Source: Pseudomonadota bacterium
GTDB taxonomy: Bacteria; Myxococcota_A; Polyangia; Polyangiales; Polyangiaceae
Reading direction: 5' to 3'
Length of the DNA: 64,000 nt
NCBI GenBank assembly: GCA_023428245.1
Contig: JAEYYX010000055.1
Coordinates: forward strand, 84,805-148,804
The translations under genes were made by a program, and so were the position numbers. This document shows, in pieces, positions 28,450 to 36,726 of this stretch (its first letter is position 1; each line of letters opens with the position of its first letter). The notes beneath the pieces were generated by a model. The model was not told where the DNA came from, did no database searches, and was given only the letters and a program-made list of their open reading frames with translations.

Positions 28450-29418
28450 ATGGAGACCAGTCAAGCGCCCGCAGGCGCGTCCACGACCGACCGGGACGCG
28501 CACCGAATCCTGAACCCCGAACGCCTCTCCCACCTCCGCCTCCTCGAGGCGGAGGCCATTCACGTCATCCGGGAGGTTGCCGCTGAGTTCGACAACCCCG
28601 TGATGCTCTACAGCATCGGCAAGGACTCGGGGGTGATGGTGCACCTCGCGCGCAAGGCGTTCTACCCGGGCAAACCCCCGTTCCCCCTGCTGCACGTCGA
28701 CACGACCTGGAAATTCCGTGAAATGATCGAGTTCCGGGACCGGTTCACAAAGGAGATCGGACTCGACCTCCTCGTGCACACGAACATGGAGGGAGTGCGT
28801 CAGGGGATTGGTCCCTTCTCTCATGGCAGCGCCGTTCACACCGACGTCATGAAGACTCAGGGGCTCCTGCAGGCCCTTGGTAAGTACGGCTTCAACGCTG
28901 CCTTCGGCGGCGCTCGACGGGACGAAGAGCGGAGTCGCGCCAAAGAGCGCATCTACTCGTTCCGTGACCGGTACGGGAAATGGGACCCGAAGAACCAGCG
29001 CCCCGAGCTCTGGAATCTTTATAACGGTCGCATCATCAAGGGAGAGAGCATCCGCGTCTTCCCGATGTCGAACTGGACCGAGCTCGACATCTGGCTCTAC
29101 ACGTACCTCGAGAACATCCCCGTCGTCCCGCTCTACTTTGCGAAGGAGCGACCGGTCGTCGAACGCGACGGCACGCTGATCATGGTCGACGACGAGCGCA
29201 TGCCGCTTCGGCCCGGTGAGAAGCCGCGCATGGAGGTCGTTCGCTTCCGGACGCTCGGCTGTTACCCGCTCACCGGAGCCATTCGCTCCACCGCCACTAC
29301 GCTTCCGGAGATCATCTCCGAAATGCTCATCGCTAAGGAGTCCGAGCGGCAAGGTCGGATCATCGATCACGACTCGGACGGATCGATGGAAGAGAAGAAG
29401 CGAGCCGGATACTTCTAA
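28450..29418 (+). CDS. cysD: sulfate adenylyltransferase subunit 2
   Basis: About 322 residues from the ATG at 28450; an ATG at 28420 is also in frame. The PP-loop is VMLYSIGKDSGVMVHLARKAF. LLHVDTTWKFREMIEFRDRF and AFGGARRDEERSRAKERIYSFRD follow as in CysD. The C-terminus YPLTGAIRSTATTLPEIISEML is strongly conserved. CysD makes adenylyl sulfate (APS) from sulfate and ATP, helped by the GTPase CysN. cysNC follows after 30 bases. Confidence 0.97.
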   Translation: METSQAPAGASTTDRDAHRILNPERLSHLRLLEAEAIHVIREVAAEFDNPVMLYSIGKDSGVMVHLARKAFYPGKPPFPLLHVDTTWKFREMIEFRDRFTKEIGLDLLVHTNMEGVRQGIGPFSHGSAVHTDVMKTQGLLQALGKYGFNAAFGGARRDEERSRAKERIYSFRDRYGKWDPKNQRPELWNLYNGRIIKGESIRVFPMSNWTELDIWLYTYLENIPVVPLYFAKERPVVERDGTLIMVDDERMPLRPGEKPRMEVVRFRTLGCYPLTGAIRSTATTLPEIISEMLIAKESERQGRIIDHDSDGSMEEKKRAGYF

Positions 29419-29448
29419 GCGAGAGGCCTTTCCCGAGAGATTTCTGAA

Positions 29449-31326
29449 ATGACTACCGAAGCCATTACCCCGGAAAACATTCACGCCTACCTGCGGAAGC
29501 ACCAGGAGAAGGAGCTCTGCCGATTCGTCACCGTCGGAAGCGTCGACGATGGAAAGTCGACGCTGATCGGTCGCCTGTTGCACGACACGCACGGCATCTA
29601 CGAAGATCAGCTCGCAGCGGTAAAAAAAGCGACCAAACAAGAGGGCGGAGAGGTCGACTTCTCGCTGTTCACCGATGGCCTCAAGGCTGAGCGGGAGCAG
29701 GGCATCACGATTGACGTCGCCTACCGTTACTTCTCGACCGAGAAGCGCAAGTTCATCATCGCCGATACCCCCGGCCATGTTCAGTACACGCGCAACATGG
29801 CGACGGGGGCCTCGACGGCAAACGTCGCGATCATTCTGATCGACTCGCGCCTCGGTGTCCTGCAACAGTCGCGCCGGCACGCGTACATCGCGCACCTGCT
29901 CGGTATTCCTCACCTCGTGGTCTGTATCAACAAGATGGACTTGGTCGAGTTCTCCGAGGATGTGTTCAATCGCATTCGCGCAGAGTTCTCCGCGTTCACC
30001 GGTCAGCTCGGCTTTCGCGAGGTCAAGTTCATCCCGATCAGCGCGACCAAGGGCATCAATGTCGTCCACGGGAGCGAGGTCACGCCTTGGTACCCGAAGA
30101 CCACCGCGGCCGGAGGCGGCACGCTCCTCGAGTTCCTCGAGTCGGTGCCCGTCGACGCAGGCATCAATCGCGCCGACTTCCGCCTCCCGATCCAGTACGT
30201 GATCCGACCGAACCTCGACTATCGAGGCTTCTCGGGCACGATCGCCTCAGGCAGCATCAAAAAAGGCGACACGGTCATCACGCTGCCGAGCCGCCAGAAG
30301 AGTCGCGTTCGCTCGATTGACACCTTCGACGGGGAACTCGAGCGCGCCGCGGCGCCGATGGCTGTCACGATCCGCCTCGAAGACGAGATCGACTCGAGCC
30401 GTGGCGACATGATGGTCCTGCCGGGCAATGAGCCCCAGGTGCTCGAGCGCTTCGAGGCGAAGATGGTCTGGCTGAGCGAGAACGACCTTGACCGGTCCCA
30501 TACCTATCTCATGAAGCACACGACGCAGCTCGTTCGAGCGAACGTCGACGTGGTCAACTACGTGGTCGACCTCGAGACCCTCGAGAAGAAGAACGCGAGG
30601 CATCTGGCGCTCAACGACATCGGGTCAGTGACGGTCACGGCCCACAAGGCCATCTACCTCGATGGCTACCAGAAGAACCACGTCACCGGCGCGTTCATTC
30701 TGATCGACCCGATCACGAACAACACTGTCGCGGCTGGCATGATCGAAGGCCCGGTCGGGGCTTATGGAGCGCGGCGAGGCGAGCGGCTTGAGTCGAAGGT
30801 CGGTCCTGCCGAGCGTCTCGAGCGTCTCGGTCAGGCGGGCGCAGCGATCTGGCTGACAGGCCTCCCAGCCGCTGGAAAGTCGGCGATTGCGTACGAGCTC
30901 GAGCGGCAGCTCTTCGATCGCAAGATGGCTGCGGTGGTCCTCGATCCTGAAGACAATGCCACTCGCACCCAGATGCCGGATGGCTCGAGCCCTGCTCACT
31001 CGCCTGAGCTCGTTCAGCGTCTCGCCGACGCAGGCCTCCTCGCGATCTGCGCCTACGCGAGCCCCCATAGGGCCGATCGCATGCAGGTTCGGTCGATCGT
31101 GGGCGCGGAGCGCTTCGTCGAAGTGTACGTTGCGACCTCGGTCGACGTCTGTCGAACCCGAGATGAGCGTGGAGCCTACGACGGAGCGCACATCGACCCG
31201 ATCGTGAGCTACGAAGTTCCGCAGGAGCCCGATCTCAAGGTCTCGCTCGACGGCGGCATTGGGCCCAAGGACGCGGCCCGCGCCATCCTCAGCCTGCTCG
31301 TGAGCCGCGGTCTCGCACGAGAGTGA
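29449..31326 (+). CDS. cysNC: CysN GTPase fused to an APS-kinase-like domain (CysNC)
   Basis: 625 residues. Residues 1-440 are the CysN GTPase, with G1 GSVDDGKST (30-38), G3 DTPGH (106-110), G4 NKMD (161-164), and the two EF-Tu-like beta barrels. Residues 466-621 align with APS kinase (CysC): P-loop GLPAAGKS (471-478), AYASPHRADR and RDERGAYDGA. Compared with E. coli CysC, the DGDNVRHGL region reads DPEDNATRTQM. The RKENIRRVGE stretch and the FTGI loop are absent, and the domain is shorter (about 155 residues against roughly 200). The GTPase half looks functional; phosphorylation of APS is doubtful. The gene forms a two-gene operon with cysD. Confidence 0.93.
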   Translation: MTTEAITPENIHAYLRKHQEKELCRFVTVGSVDDGKSTLIGRLLHDTHGIYEDQLAAVKKATKQEGGEVDFSLFTDGLKAEREQGITIDVAYRYFSTEKRKFIIADTPGHVQYTRNMATGASTANVAIILIDSRLGVLQQSRRHAYIAHLLGIPHLVVCINKMDLVEFSEDVFNRIRAEFSAFTGQLGFREVKFIPISATKGINVVHGSEVTPWYPKTTAAGGGTLLEFLESVPVDAGINRADFRLPIQYVIRPNLDYRGFSGTIASGSIKKGDTVITLPSRQKSRVRSIDTFDGELERAAAPMAVTIRLEDEIDSSRGDMMVLPGNEPQVLERFEAKMVWLSENDLDRSHTYLMKHTTQLVRANVDVVNYVVDLETLEKKNARHLALNDIGSVTVTAHKAIYLDGYQKNHVTGAFILIDPITNNTVAAGMIEGPVGAYGARRGERLESKVGPAERLERLGQAGAAIWLTGLPAAGKSAIAYELERQLFDRKMAAVVLDPEDNATRTQMPDGSSPAHSPELVQRLADAGLLAICAYASPHRADRMQVRSIVGAERFVEVYVATSVDVCRTRDERGAYDGAHIDPIVSYEVPQEPDLKVSLDGGIGPKDAARAILSLLVSRGLARE

Positions 31327-31346
31327 GATCGCCCGAGCAGAGAGCC

Positions 31347-31784
31347 TCAGCCCGAGCGCACAGCGCGCTTCTGGGCTGGGGCGTCCGCTTGGCAGAGCCA
31401 GCGATAGGCTGACGCGACGTCACGGAAGAGCCGCACCGTGACGCCTTTGGCCGCATACACTTCGACCAAGCGATTCATGTTTGAGTTCCCCATCGCCTCT
31501 GCCGGCGGCAAAAGCGCCCAGTAGCGCCATCCTGCGGCGATAGCTTGTGGCGCCCAGATCGTCTGGCCCCATTCATGATGAGACCGGGGCAGCGCGCCGC
31601 CGGCTCGATCATCCGAGAGCCACTTCGCCGCGCTCTTTTCTCGCAAGAGCTCGAGCCCGCGCATCAGGATCTGCTCGAGGGTCTCGCGCCCGGGGTACTG
31701 GTGCATCTCATGATGAACGATCCCCTCCCCTGGATGATACCAGAGCGTCATTCGTGGTGTCTCGAGAACGACCTCTCCCAACAT
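31347..31784 (-). CDS. STAS/SpoIIAA-like domain protein of unknown function
   Basis: 145 residues with no signal or membrane segment. The pattern ETPRMTLWYHPGEGIVHHEM, KWLSDDRAGGAL, WRYWALLPP and FRDVASAYRWL is one I associate with a widespread family of STAS/SEC14-like small proteins. Direct function is unknown. It converges with cysNC (20 bases apart). Confidence 0.7.
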   Translation of the reverse strand: MLGEVVLETPRMTLWYHPGEGIVHHEMHQYPGRETLEQILMRGLELLREKSAAKWLSDDRAGGALPRSHHEWGQTIWAPQAIAAGWRYWALLPPAEAMGNSNMNRLVEVYAAKGVTVRLFRDVASAYRWLCQADAPAQKRAVRSG

Positions 31785-32058
31785 ACTTCCCTCGTCAGAC
31801 CCGCCTCACAAAGCATGAGGGGCGCTGAACTGAATGACAAGGCGCTCGTGAAAATGAGTCGCGATTGGCTTTCCTCTTCGTGTCGAGCAAGACCCTGCGC
31901 TCGCTGAGGGTCCCCCCGGCCCGAGAAAGGCCGGGGGAACAGGTGTATGACTTCGCCGACACTCAGCGCGGTGGTATGTCGGGGCGCTCTGGATCGCGGC
32001 TCGGCGCTTCGGCCCCCGGGCGGCGGCGCAGGGCCGTCTGTTCGCGCGCTCCTCAGAC
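31785..32058. other. intergenic region with GC-rich hairpin
   Basis: About 270 bases between two minus-strand genes. A CCCCCGGCC stem (31913-31921) pairs with GGCCGGGGG (31929-31937) around a 7-base loop, the same stem as at 12209-12239. It is about 120 bases beyond the GLUG-type lipoprotein stop and may end that transcript. Nothing else is recognisable. Confidence 0.45.
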
Positions 32059-33231
32059 CTAGCGCACTTGCGTATTCGGGCCGGGCATATCCTTCAGGAT
32101 GTGATGCTGAGAAGAAGATCCCGCGTCCCAGTAGTCCGTGTTGAAGTTGTTGTCGTTCGGGCAGTTGTTCGGCTGCAAACAGAAGAACCCGCCGTACGGG
32201 GTCGTGGGGCTCCTATGTTGGCTCGTCGTGCCCGGGCGCTGCGCCAAGAGGGAGACCGCGTCGCTCAGGTAGTTCGTTGAGGGATCGAGATTGCTGTCCC
32301 AGGAAAGGTGAGTGAAGCGGGCGTAGCAGTCTGCCCAGGATCCTACGGTGCCCGCCCATCCGTTGCTCTTGGCTTTGTCGACGACGTCGCCGCGATAGAT
32401 GCCCTTGTAGAAGAGCCAATCGTCGGGGCTGCTGCAGGTGAGCTGTCCCACGAGCCCGCCCACGTAATTGCGTCCCGTGACGTTTCCGACGGCGTAGATA
32501 TCGTGGATATCGACGCCGCTCGCGAAGCCGACGATGCCTCCCGCGAAGACCGTTCGCGCGGGGTCAGAGGTGTTCGGGTTGACGGTGACCTGCGCGTAGC
32601 TTTGAACGATCGTTGCCAGTCCGAGTGAGCCTTGGCTCATGACCGCCGCGAGACCACCGGCGAAGTAGTTTGCGGTGTGGACCGTACCCTTCGCATAGGA
32701 GCGCGTGAGGCTGCCGCCCGACATATGGCTGAAGATGCCTCCAGCCGAATACCAGCCGCCGATCGAACCTTCGATGGCCACGCGCTCGACCTGAGAGTCG
32801 TAGCTGGTGGTGGCCAAGCCAGCGGCGAGCCAGGTTCCCGTGACGTTCAGATTCGTGAACTTGACGTTCTTCACGATGGCTTGATTGAGCGTGCTGAAGA
32901 AGGCCGCATCGCCGGATACGTTGATGGTCAAGTTTGAGATGGTCTTGCCATTGCCGTCGAAGGTTCCGCTGAAGTACTTAGGAGTCCAGGTCTTTCCGGA
33001 GGCATTGATGTTAGCCGTGAGGCGATAGTTGCCGTCGGCGACCATACCCGTAAGGCCATTCCAGGTCGAAATGTCGACGCGCGGCTTGCTCGAACCGAGA
33101 GCTTGCTGGGTGCTTTGGACATCCTCGAGGGCAAGGATGTCACGCTCGTCGACGGCTTCCCCCACACAACCGAGGGCGAGGAAGAGCGGCGCCGAGACCG
33201 CCCATTTGCCAAAAGTTGAACCTTTTCTCAT
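32059..33231 (-). CDS. GLUG-type surface lipoprotein
   Basis: About 390 residues from ATG 33231, preceded on the minus strand by a clear AAGGAG ribosome site. The lipobox LFLALGC lies near residue 19. The body contains repeated short beta units such as TFDGNGKTISNLTI, YSAGGIFSHMSGGSL, FAGGIVGFASG and YVGGLVGQLT. These match GLUG motifs and parallel beta-helix surface proteins. The C-terminus has a Cys-containing block (CLQPNNCPNDNNFNTDYW). It is probably surface exposed; ligand unknown. It stands alone. Confidence 0.82.
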   Translation of the reverse strand: MRKGSTFGKWAVSAPLFLALGCVGEAVDERDILALEDVQSTQQALGSSKPRVDISTWNGLTGMVADGNYRLTANINASGKTWTPKYFSGTFDGNGKTISNLTINVSGDAAFFSTLNQAIVKNVKFTNLNVTGTWLAAGLATTSYDSQVERVAIEGSIGGWYSAGGIFSHMSGGSLTRSYAKGTVHTANYFAGGLAAVMSQGSLGLATIVQSYAQVTVNPNTSDPARTVFAGGIVGFASGVDIHDIYAVGNVTGRNYVGGLVGQLTCSSPDDWLFYKGIYRGDVVDKAKSNGWAGTVGSWADCYARFTHLSWDSNLDPSTNYLSDAVSLLAQRPGTTSQHRSPTTPYGGFFCLQPNNCPNDNNFNTDYWDAGSSSQHHILKDMPGPNTQVR

Positions 33232-33621
33232 CTGACTTTTCTCCTTAGATCTTCTCTCACTGAGAACTCTCGGGAGAAAACTCTGTAGAGTCAGACAAGT
33301 GCGCAGGAGAGAACGAGCTCTCGCCGCATACAGGTGTTCTGACCTTGTGAATCCCCCCGGAGCAGTCGCAACGGTAATCGACTCGGTCTCCATCCGTCCG
33401 GGGACAAAAAGTTCCTCCCTCTCCCTCAGCTCGTACACTGTCGCTCACCCTCAAGGACTGTTGAGTGTGACCCGATTGTGACGAACAGCTGGCAGGTCTC
33501 GGACGGCGAGCCAGGCCCTTGAGCGCATCGAGGTCCGAGAGCCTTGCCGGGCGCGCGTCCATGGGGCCCGACGGCTCTCGAGCGCGCCCTCGTCTCCCGC
33601 TCTCCTCGGAGACTCAAGATG
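33232..33621. other. upstream region of the GLUG lipoprotein gene
   Basis: About 390 bases. The minus-strand ribosome binding site AAGGAG sits near 33239-33245. Several A/T-richer tracts (33280-33420) could hold a promoter and a long 5' leader. Short frames here lack protein-like composition. Confidence 0.45.
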
Positions 33622-34308
33622 TTAGAAGTTCGTTTCGACCAGGGGTCGGAACACGAGCTCGTGAACCACCGCGTCGTCGGGCGCGAAGAGGACGGACTGG
33701 ACGATCAACTCCGCGACGCTCTCCGGGCGCATATAGTCCGGCCGCTCCGCGGCTCGGAACTCGGTGTCGGTGCCGCCAGGGTGCACCGCGCTCACCTTTA
33801 CGCCGTGCGGGCGCGCCTCTTTGATGAGGACTTTGGTGAGCCCGGTCAGCCCGCTCTTCATCGCCGTGTAGATGCCCATTTGCTCGGAGGCGTGGAGCGT
33901 CGCTGTCGATAGCACGTTGACGATGTGGCCGCTCTTGCGCTCGATCATGTCCTTGAGAGCGAGCCGACAGAGCTCGGCGGGCGCTCTCAGGTTCAGGGCG
34001 TACTGCGCCTCGAGTTCGGCGAGGTCGGTATCGACGAACAGCGCCTTCCTCGAGTTGTAGCCAGCGTTATTGACGAGGATGTCGACCGTGCCGAGCTCAT
34101 CTCGCGCGTGCGCGTAGAGCTCACCGGGAGCCTCGCGGCTTCCGAGATCGAGAGCACGAATCAGACAGCCGGACTCCTCAGCGAGACTTTGGAGCTTCGC
34201 TTTGTCGCGCCCCGAAGCGAGCACGGTCACGCCGCGCGCGACGAGCCCCTTGACGAGCGCTCGCCCAATGCCGCGAGAGGCCCCAGTGACCAGCGCAGTC
34301 CGACTCAT
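33622..34308 (-). CDS. short-chain dehydrogenase/reductase
   Basis: 228 residues with a classical SDR fold. The cofactor motif is TGASRGIGRALV, NNAG occurs at the usual place, and the catalytic Ser-Tyr-Lys is in VLSTATLH and YTAMKSGLTGL. The basic residues after beta2 (ASGRDKAKL) suggest NADP(H). Substrate is unknown. It is the last gene of the aat / Ser-Thr-kinase operon, 12 bases behind the kinase. Confidence 0.9.
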   Translation of the reverse strand: MSRTALVTGASRGIGRALVKGLVARGVTVLASGRDKAKLQSLAEESGCLIRALDLGSREAPGELYAHARDELGTVDILVNNAGYNSRKALFVDTDLAELEAQYALNLRAPAELCRLALKDMIERKSGHIVNVLSTATLHASEQMGIYTAMKSGLTGLTKVLIKEARPHGVKVSAVHPGGTDTEFRAAERPDYMRPESVAELIVQSVLFAPDDAVVHELVFRPLVETNF

Positions 34309-34320
34309 GATGGCCTTTTT

Positions 34321-35664
34321 CTAGCTCGAGCGCGGCGCGTCCGTGTGACGCTTCATGCCGCTCTGACGAACCATGTGCTCGAGGTCGCGGAAACGCTGTG
34401 CGAGGGCTCGGACGAGCGCCCCGGTCCAGCCATCCGCTCCGAGGCCGTCCTGAAGCATCTTCTTCTCGAGAACAAGCACCGTGACGCGGTCGATGGCGTC
34501 GACGGATGCCGCGCGGGGTTCTTCGAGCAAGAGAGCCATCTCACCGAAGACGTCTCCCGCTCCCATGGTCGAGAGCGTCTCTTGTTCACCGGTTTCGGTC
34601 GTCCGGTAGGCGCGACATTTTCCGCTCACAATCATGTAGGCTTTGTCGCCCACGTCGCCTTCACGGATGATGATTTGGCCGGGCTGGAAGAGCTGACGGG
34701 GGAGGTGAAGACCACCGCGGAGGAAGCTGCGGACGTCTTTCTGGAGCTCAAGGATCGACTGGTACCGATCTTCGGGGCGCGCCGCGACGGCGCGTTCAAC
34801 GATGCTGCGGATGCGCTTCGAGACACCGATGCCTTCACAGGCCGTGTCGATTGGAATGATCTCTGCTTTGGACGCGCGGCGAAGAGCTTCGTCCGCGTCG
34901 TAGGTGTCTCCGTAGGGCGTATAGCCGCTCACGAGCTCGTAAAGCACGGCGCCCATGCCGAACACATCGGCGCGCTCGTCGAGGGCCATCACGTTGCCGC
35001 GGGCCTGCTCAGGCGCCATGTAGGCAGCCGTTCCGACGGGGCCCTCGGCGTCCATCGCGGCACAGCCGCTGGCGCGCCCGATGAGGCGAGCGAGACCCCA
35101 GTCCATCAGGTATACCTGACCGAAGTCCGCGACCATGATGTTTTCAGGCTTGATATCGCGGTGAATGACGCCTCGGTGATGGGCGTAGGCGAGCGCATCG
35201 CAGACCTTGAGGAAGATCTCGAGACCTTCCTGGAGGCGCTCCGTGGAGCCGGGCGGGCGCTTGCGATCGGCCATCCAGCGGTGCAGGTCTAGGCCGCGGA
35301 TTAGCTTCATCGTGAAATAGGGCACACCGTCCGGACTCACAGATAGCTCATGGACAGGAACGATGTTCGGGTGCTCGAGCTGACCTGTGACCTGGGCCTC
35401 GGCGATGAACCCGCCTTTGTAGAAGTTCTCTTTGGCGAGCTCTTTGTCGAGCCGTTTGAGCGCGACGTGACGAAGCAGGTTTCGATCGGTGGCCGGATGG
35501 ATGCGACCCATGCCCCCGCGTCCGAGCTCTGCGAAGACACGGAGGTTGTCCGGCGTGGGGATGCCCTCCGTCCGCGCCTCGTGCTCATTGACCCCGTGGG
35601 CACCACCCGCAGGGATACGTTCGATGATGTATACGGGCTGCGGCTTCGCTTCCTTTTCCGGCAT
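34321..35664 (-). CDS. Ser/Thr protein kinase fused to a cyclic-nucleotide-binding domain
   Basis: 447 residues and no membrane segment, so probably cytosolic. The kinase domain (about 44-315) has Gly loop LGRGGMGRI, Lys70, HRDIKPEN (168-175) and GTAAYMAPEQ. The Mg-binding triplet is DWG (188-190) instead of DFG, a substitution also seen in active bacterial kinases. The C-terminal CRP-like domain (about 325-415) retains the phosphate-binding cassette FGEMALLLEEPRAASV with the key Glu and Arg. Cyclic nucleotide could therefore gate the kinase. The gene sits 14 bases after aat and 12 before the SDR gene. Confidence 0.92.
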   Translation of the reverse strand: MPEKEAKPQPVYIIERIPAGGAHGVNEHEARTEGIPTPDNLRVFAELGRGGMGRIHPATDRNLLRHVALKRLDKELAKENFYKGGFIAEAQVTGQLEHPNIVPVHELSVSPDGVPYFTMKLIRGLDLHRWMADRKRPPGSTERLQEGLEIFLKVCDALAYAHHRGVIHRDIKPENIMVADFGQVYLMDWGLARLIGRASGCAAMDAEGPVGTAAYMAPEQARGNVMALDERADVFGMGAVLYELVSGYTPYGDTYDADEALRRASKAEIIPIDTACEGIGVSKRIRSIVERAVAARPEDRYQSILELQKDVRSFLRGGLHLPRQLFQPGQIIIREGDVGDKAYMIVSGKCRAYRTTETGEQETLSTMGAGDVFGEMALLLEEPRAASVDAIDRVTVLVLEKKMLQDGLGADGWTGALVRALAQRFRDLEHMVRQSGMKRHTDAPRSS

Positions 35665-35678
35665 AGTCAGGCAGAAGA

Positions 35679-36473
35679 CTACAGGACTTCGAGCTTTCGC
35701 ACGACCCAGGGCAGAAGGTCTGCGCCGAGACCACTGATTTCCTGCGCTTCGGGGCCCGTCTCCGAGGCCAGTGTGGCAGGTGGGGCAGGGGGCGGAAACT
35801 CGGAGAGGGCTTCGCGCAGCCGGGTCAGGTACTCGGAGCGGCTGATCTCATAGGCGCCCATGGAGCTGAGGTGGCCCGTCTCGAATTGGACGTCGTAGAG
35901 CCGAGTCCCGAGCGCAAAGCGATGCAAGACGCTCGTCACGAGCGCGACCTTCGACGCGTCAGTTTCGATATGGAACATGCTCTCTGCGGCGAACAAACCG
36001 CCGCTCAGGACCCCGTAGAGTCCTCCGACGAGTCGCGATCCTCTGCGCACCTCGTAGGCGAGAGCCTTCTGGAGACGTGCCAGCTCGACGTAGGCGCCGA
36101 GCATCTCATCGTTGATCCAGGAGCTCTCTCGAAGTTCGCCGGAGGTGCGCATGACCTCTTCGATGTCGGTGGTGGCGCGTACCGTGAACTCGCCGCTTCG
36201 AAGCGCGCTTCGGAGGTGTCGCCTGAGCGAGCGCGACACGTGAAGGTGCTCGGGATCGAGGACAGCTCGTGGATTCGGCGACCACCAAAGGATCGGTGGT
36301 TCATCGAACCACGGAAATATTCCCGCATGATATGCGCTGAGCAGTCTTTGTGGACGAAGATCGGCTCCGACGGCGAGAAGTCCTTGGTCGTCGTAGTCGT
36401 TTGGATCGGGAAACTCGACGACAACTCCGGGTGGAAGCCAAACTGGTCTTTTCAGACGCTGCGAGCCGCGCAT
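35679..36473 (-). CDS. aat: leucyl/phenylalanyl-tRNA-protein transferase
   Basis: 264 residues from ATG 36473. Landmarks are LLSAYHAGIFPWFDEPPILWWSPNPRAV (split motifs YHAGIFPW and WWSPNPR), SRSLRRHLRS, and GSRLVGGLYGVLSGGLFAAESMF. Aat adds Leu or Phe to N-terminal Lys/Arg, making N-degrons for ClpS/ClpAP. The gene is the first of a three-gene operon and diverges from yggT with only about 19 bases between starts. Confidence 0.95.
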   Translation of the reverse strand: MRGSQRLKRPVWLPPGVVVEFPDPNDYDDQGLLAVGADLRPQRLLSAYHAGIFPWFDEPPILWWSPNPRAVLDPEHLHVSRSLRRHLRSALRSGEFTVRATTDIEEVMRTSGELRESSWINDEMLGAYVELARLQKALAYEVRRGSRLVGGLYGVLSGGLFAAESMFHIETDASKVALVTSVLHRFALGTRLYDVQFETGHLSSMGAYEISRSEYLTRLREALSEFPPPAPPATLASETGPEAQEISGLGADLLPWVVRKLEVL

Positions 36474-36492
36474 CGCGCGCTATATTGGACCC

Positions 36493-36726
36493 GTGGCAAG
36501 GATCATTCACCTGGCTATCGAGATTTACTCAGCGATTTTGTTCGGCGCCGTCATCGTGTCGTGGGTCGCGCCGATGTCGAGGCACCCTTTTGTCCAGTTC
36601 TTGCGCCGAGCGACAGATCCTGTCCTCGAGCCGATCCGGCGCATCCTGCCGGCGGCCGGCGGGATCGATTTCTCGCCGATGGTCGCGCTCCTATTGCTGC
36701 AGCTTGTCGGTCGGCTCTTTCGCTGA
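36493..36726 (+). CDS. YggT-family small membrane protein
   Basis: 77 residues starting with GTG at 36493. Two helices flank the conserved HPFVQFLRRATDPVLEPIRRILP stretch (motif TDPVLEPIRR). YggT proteins have a role in membrane protein integration or osmotic stress in some bacteria; the exact task is unclear. Its last 36 bases overlap the converging lipoprotein gene. Confidence 0.85.
   Translation: MARIIHLAIEIYSAILFGAVIVSWVAPMSRHPFVQFLRRATDPVLEPIRRILPAAGGIDFSPMVALLLLQLVGRLFR

Noticed and set aside
28402..30069. 555-codon frame antisense to cysD/cysN
   Set aside because: The plus strand carries unmistakable CysD and CysN; the antisense product has no recognisable features.
33925..35292. 455-codon plus frame over the kinase-CRP and SDR genes
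   Set aside because: It is antisense to two clear genes and has shadow composition.
34321..35664. Pseudokinase because of DWG instead of DFG
   Set aside because: Lys70, HRDIKPEN and the Asp of DWG are all present, and DWG occurs in active kinases.
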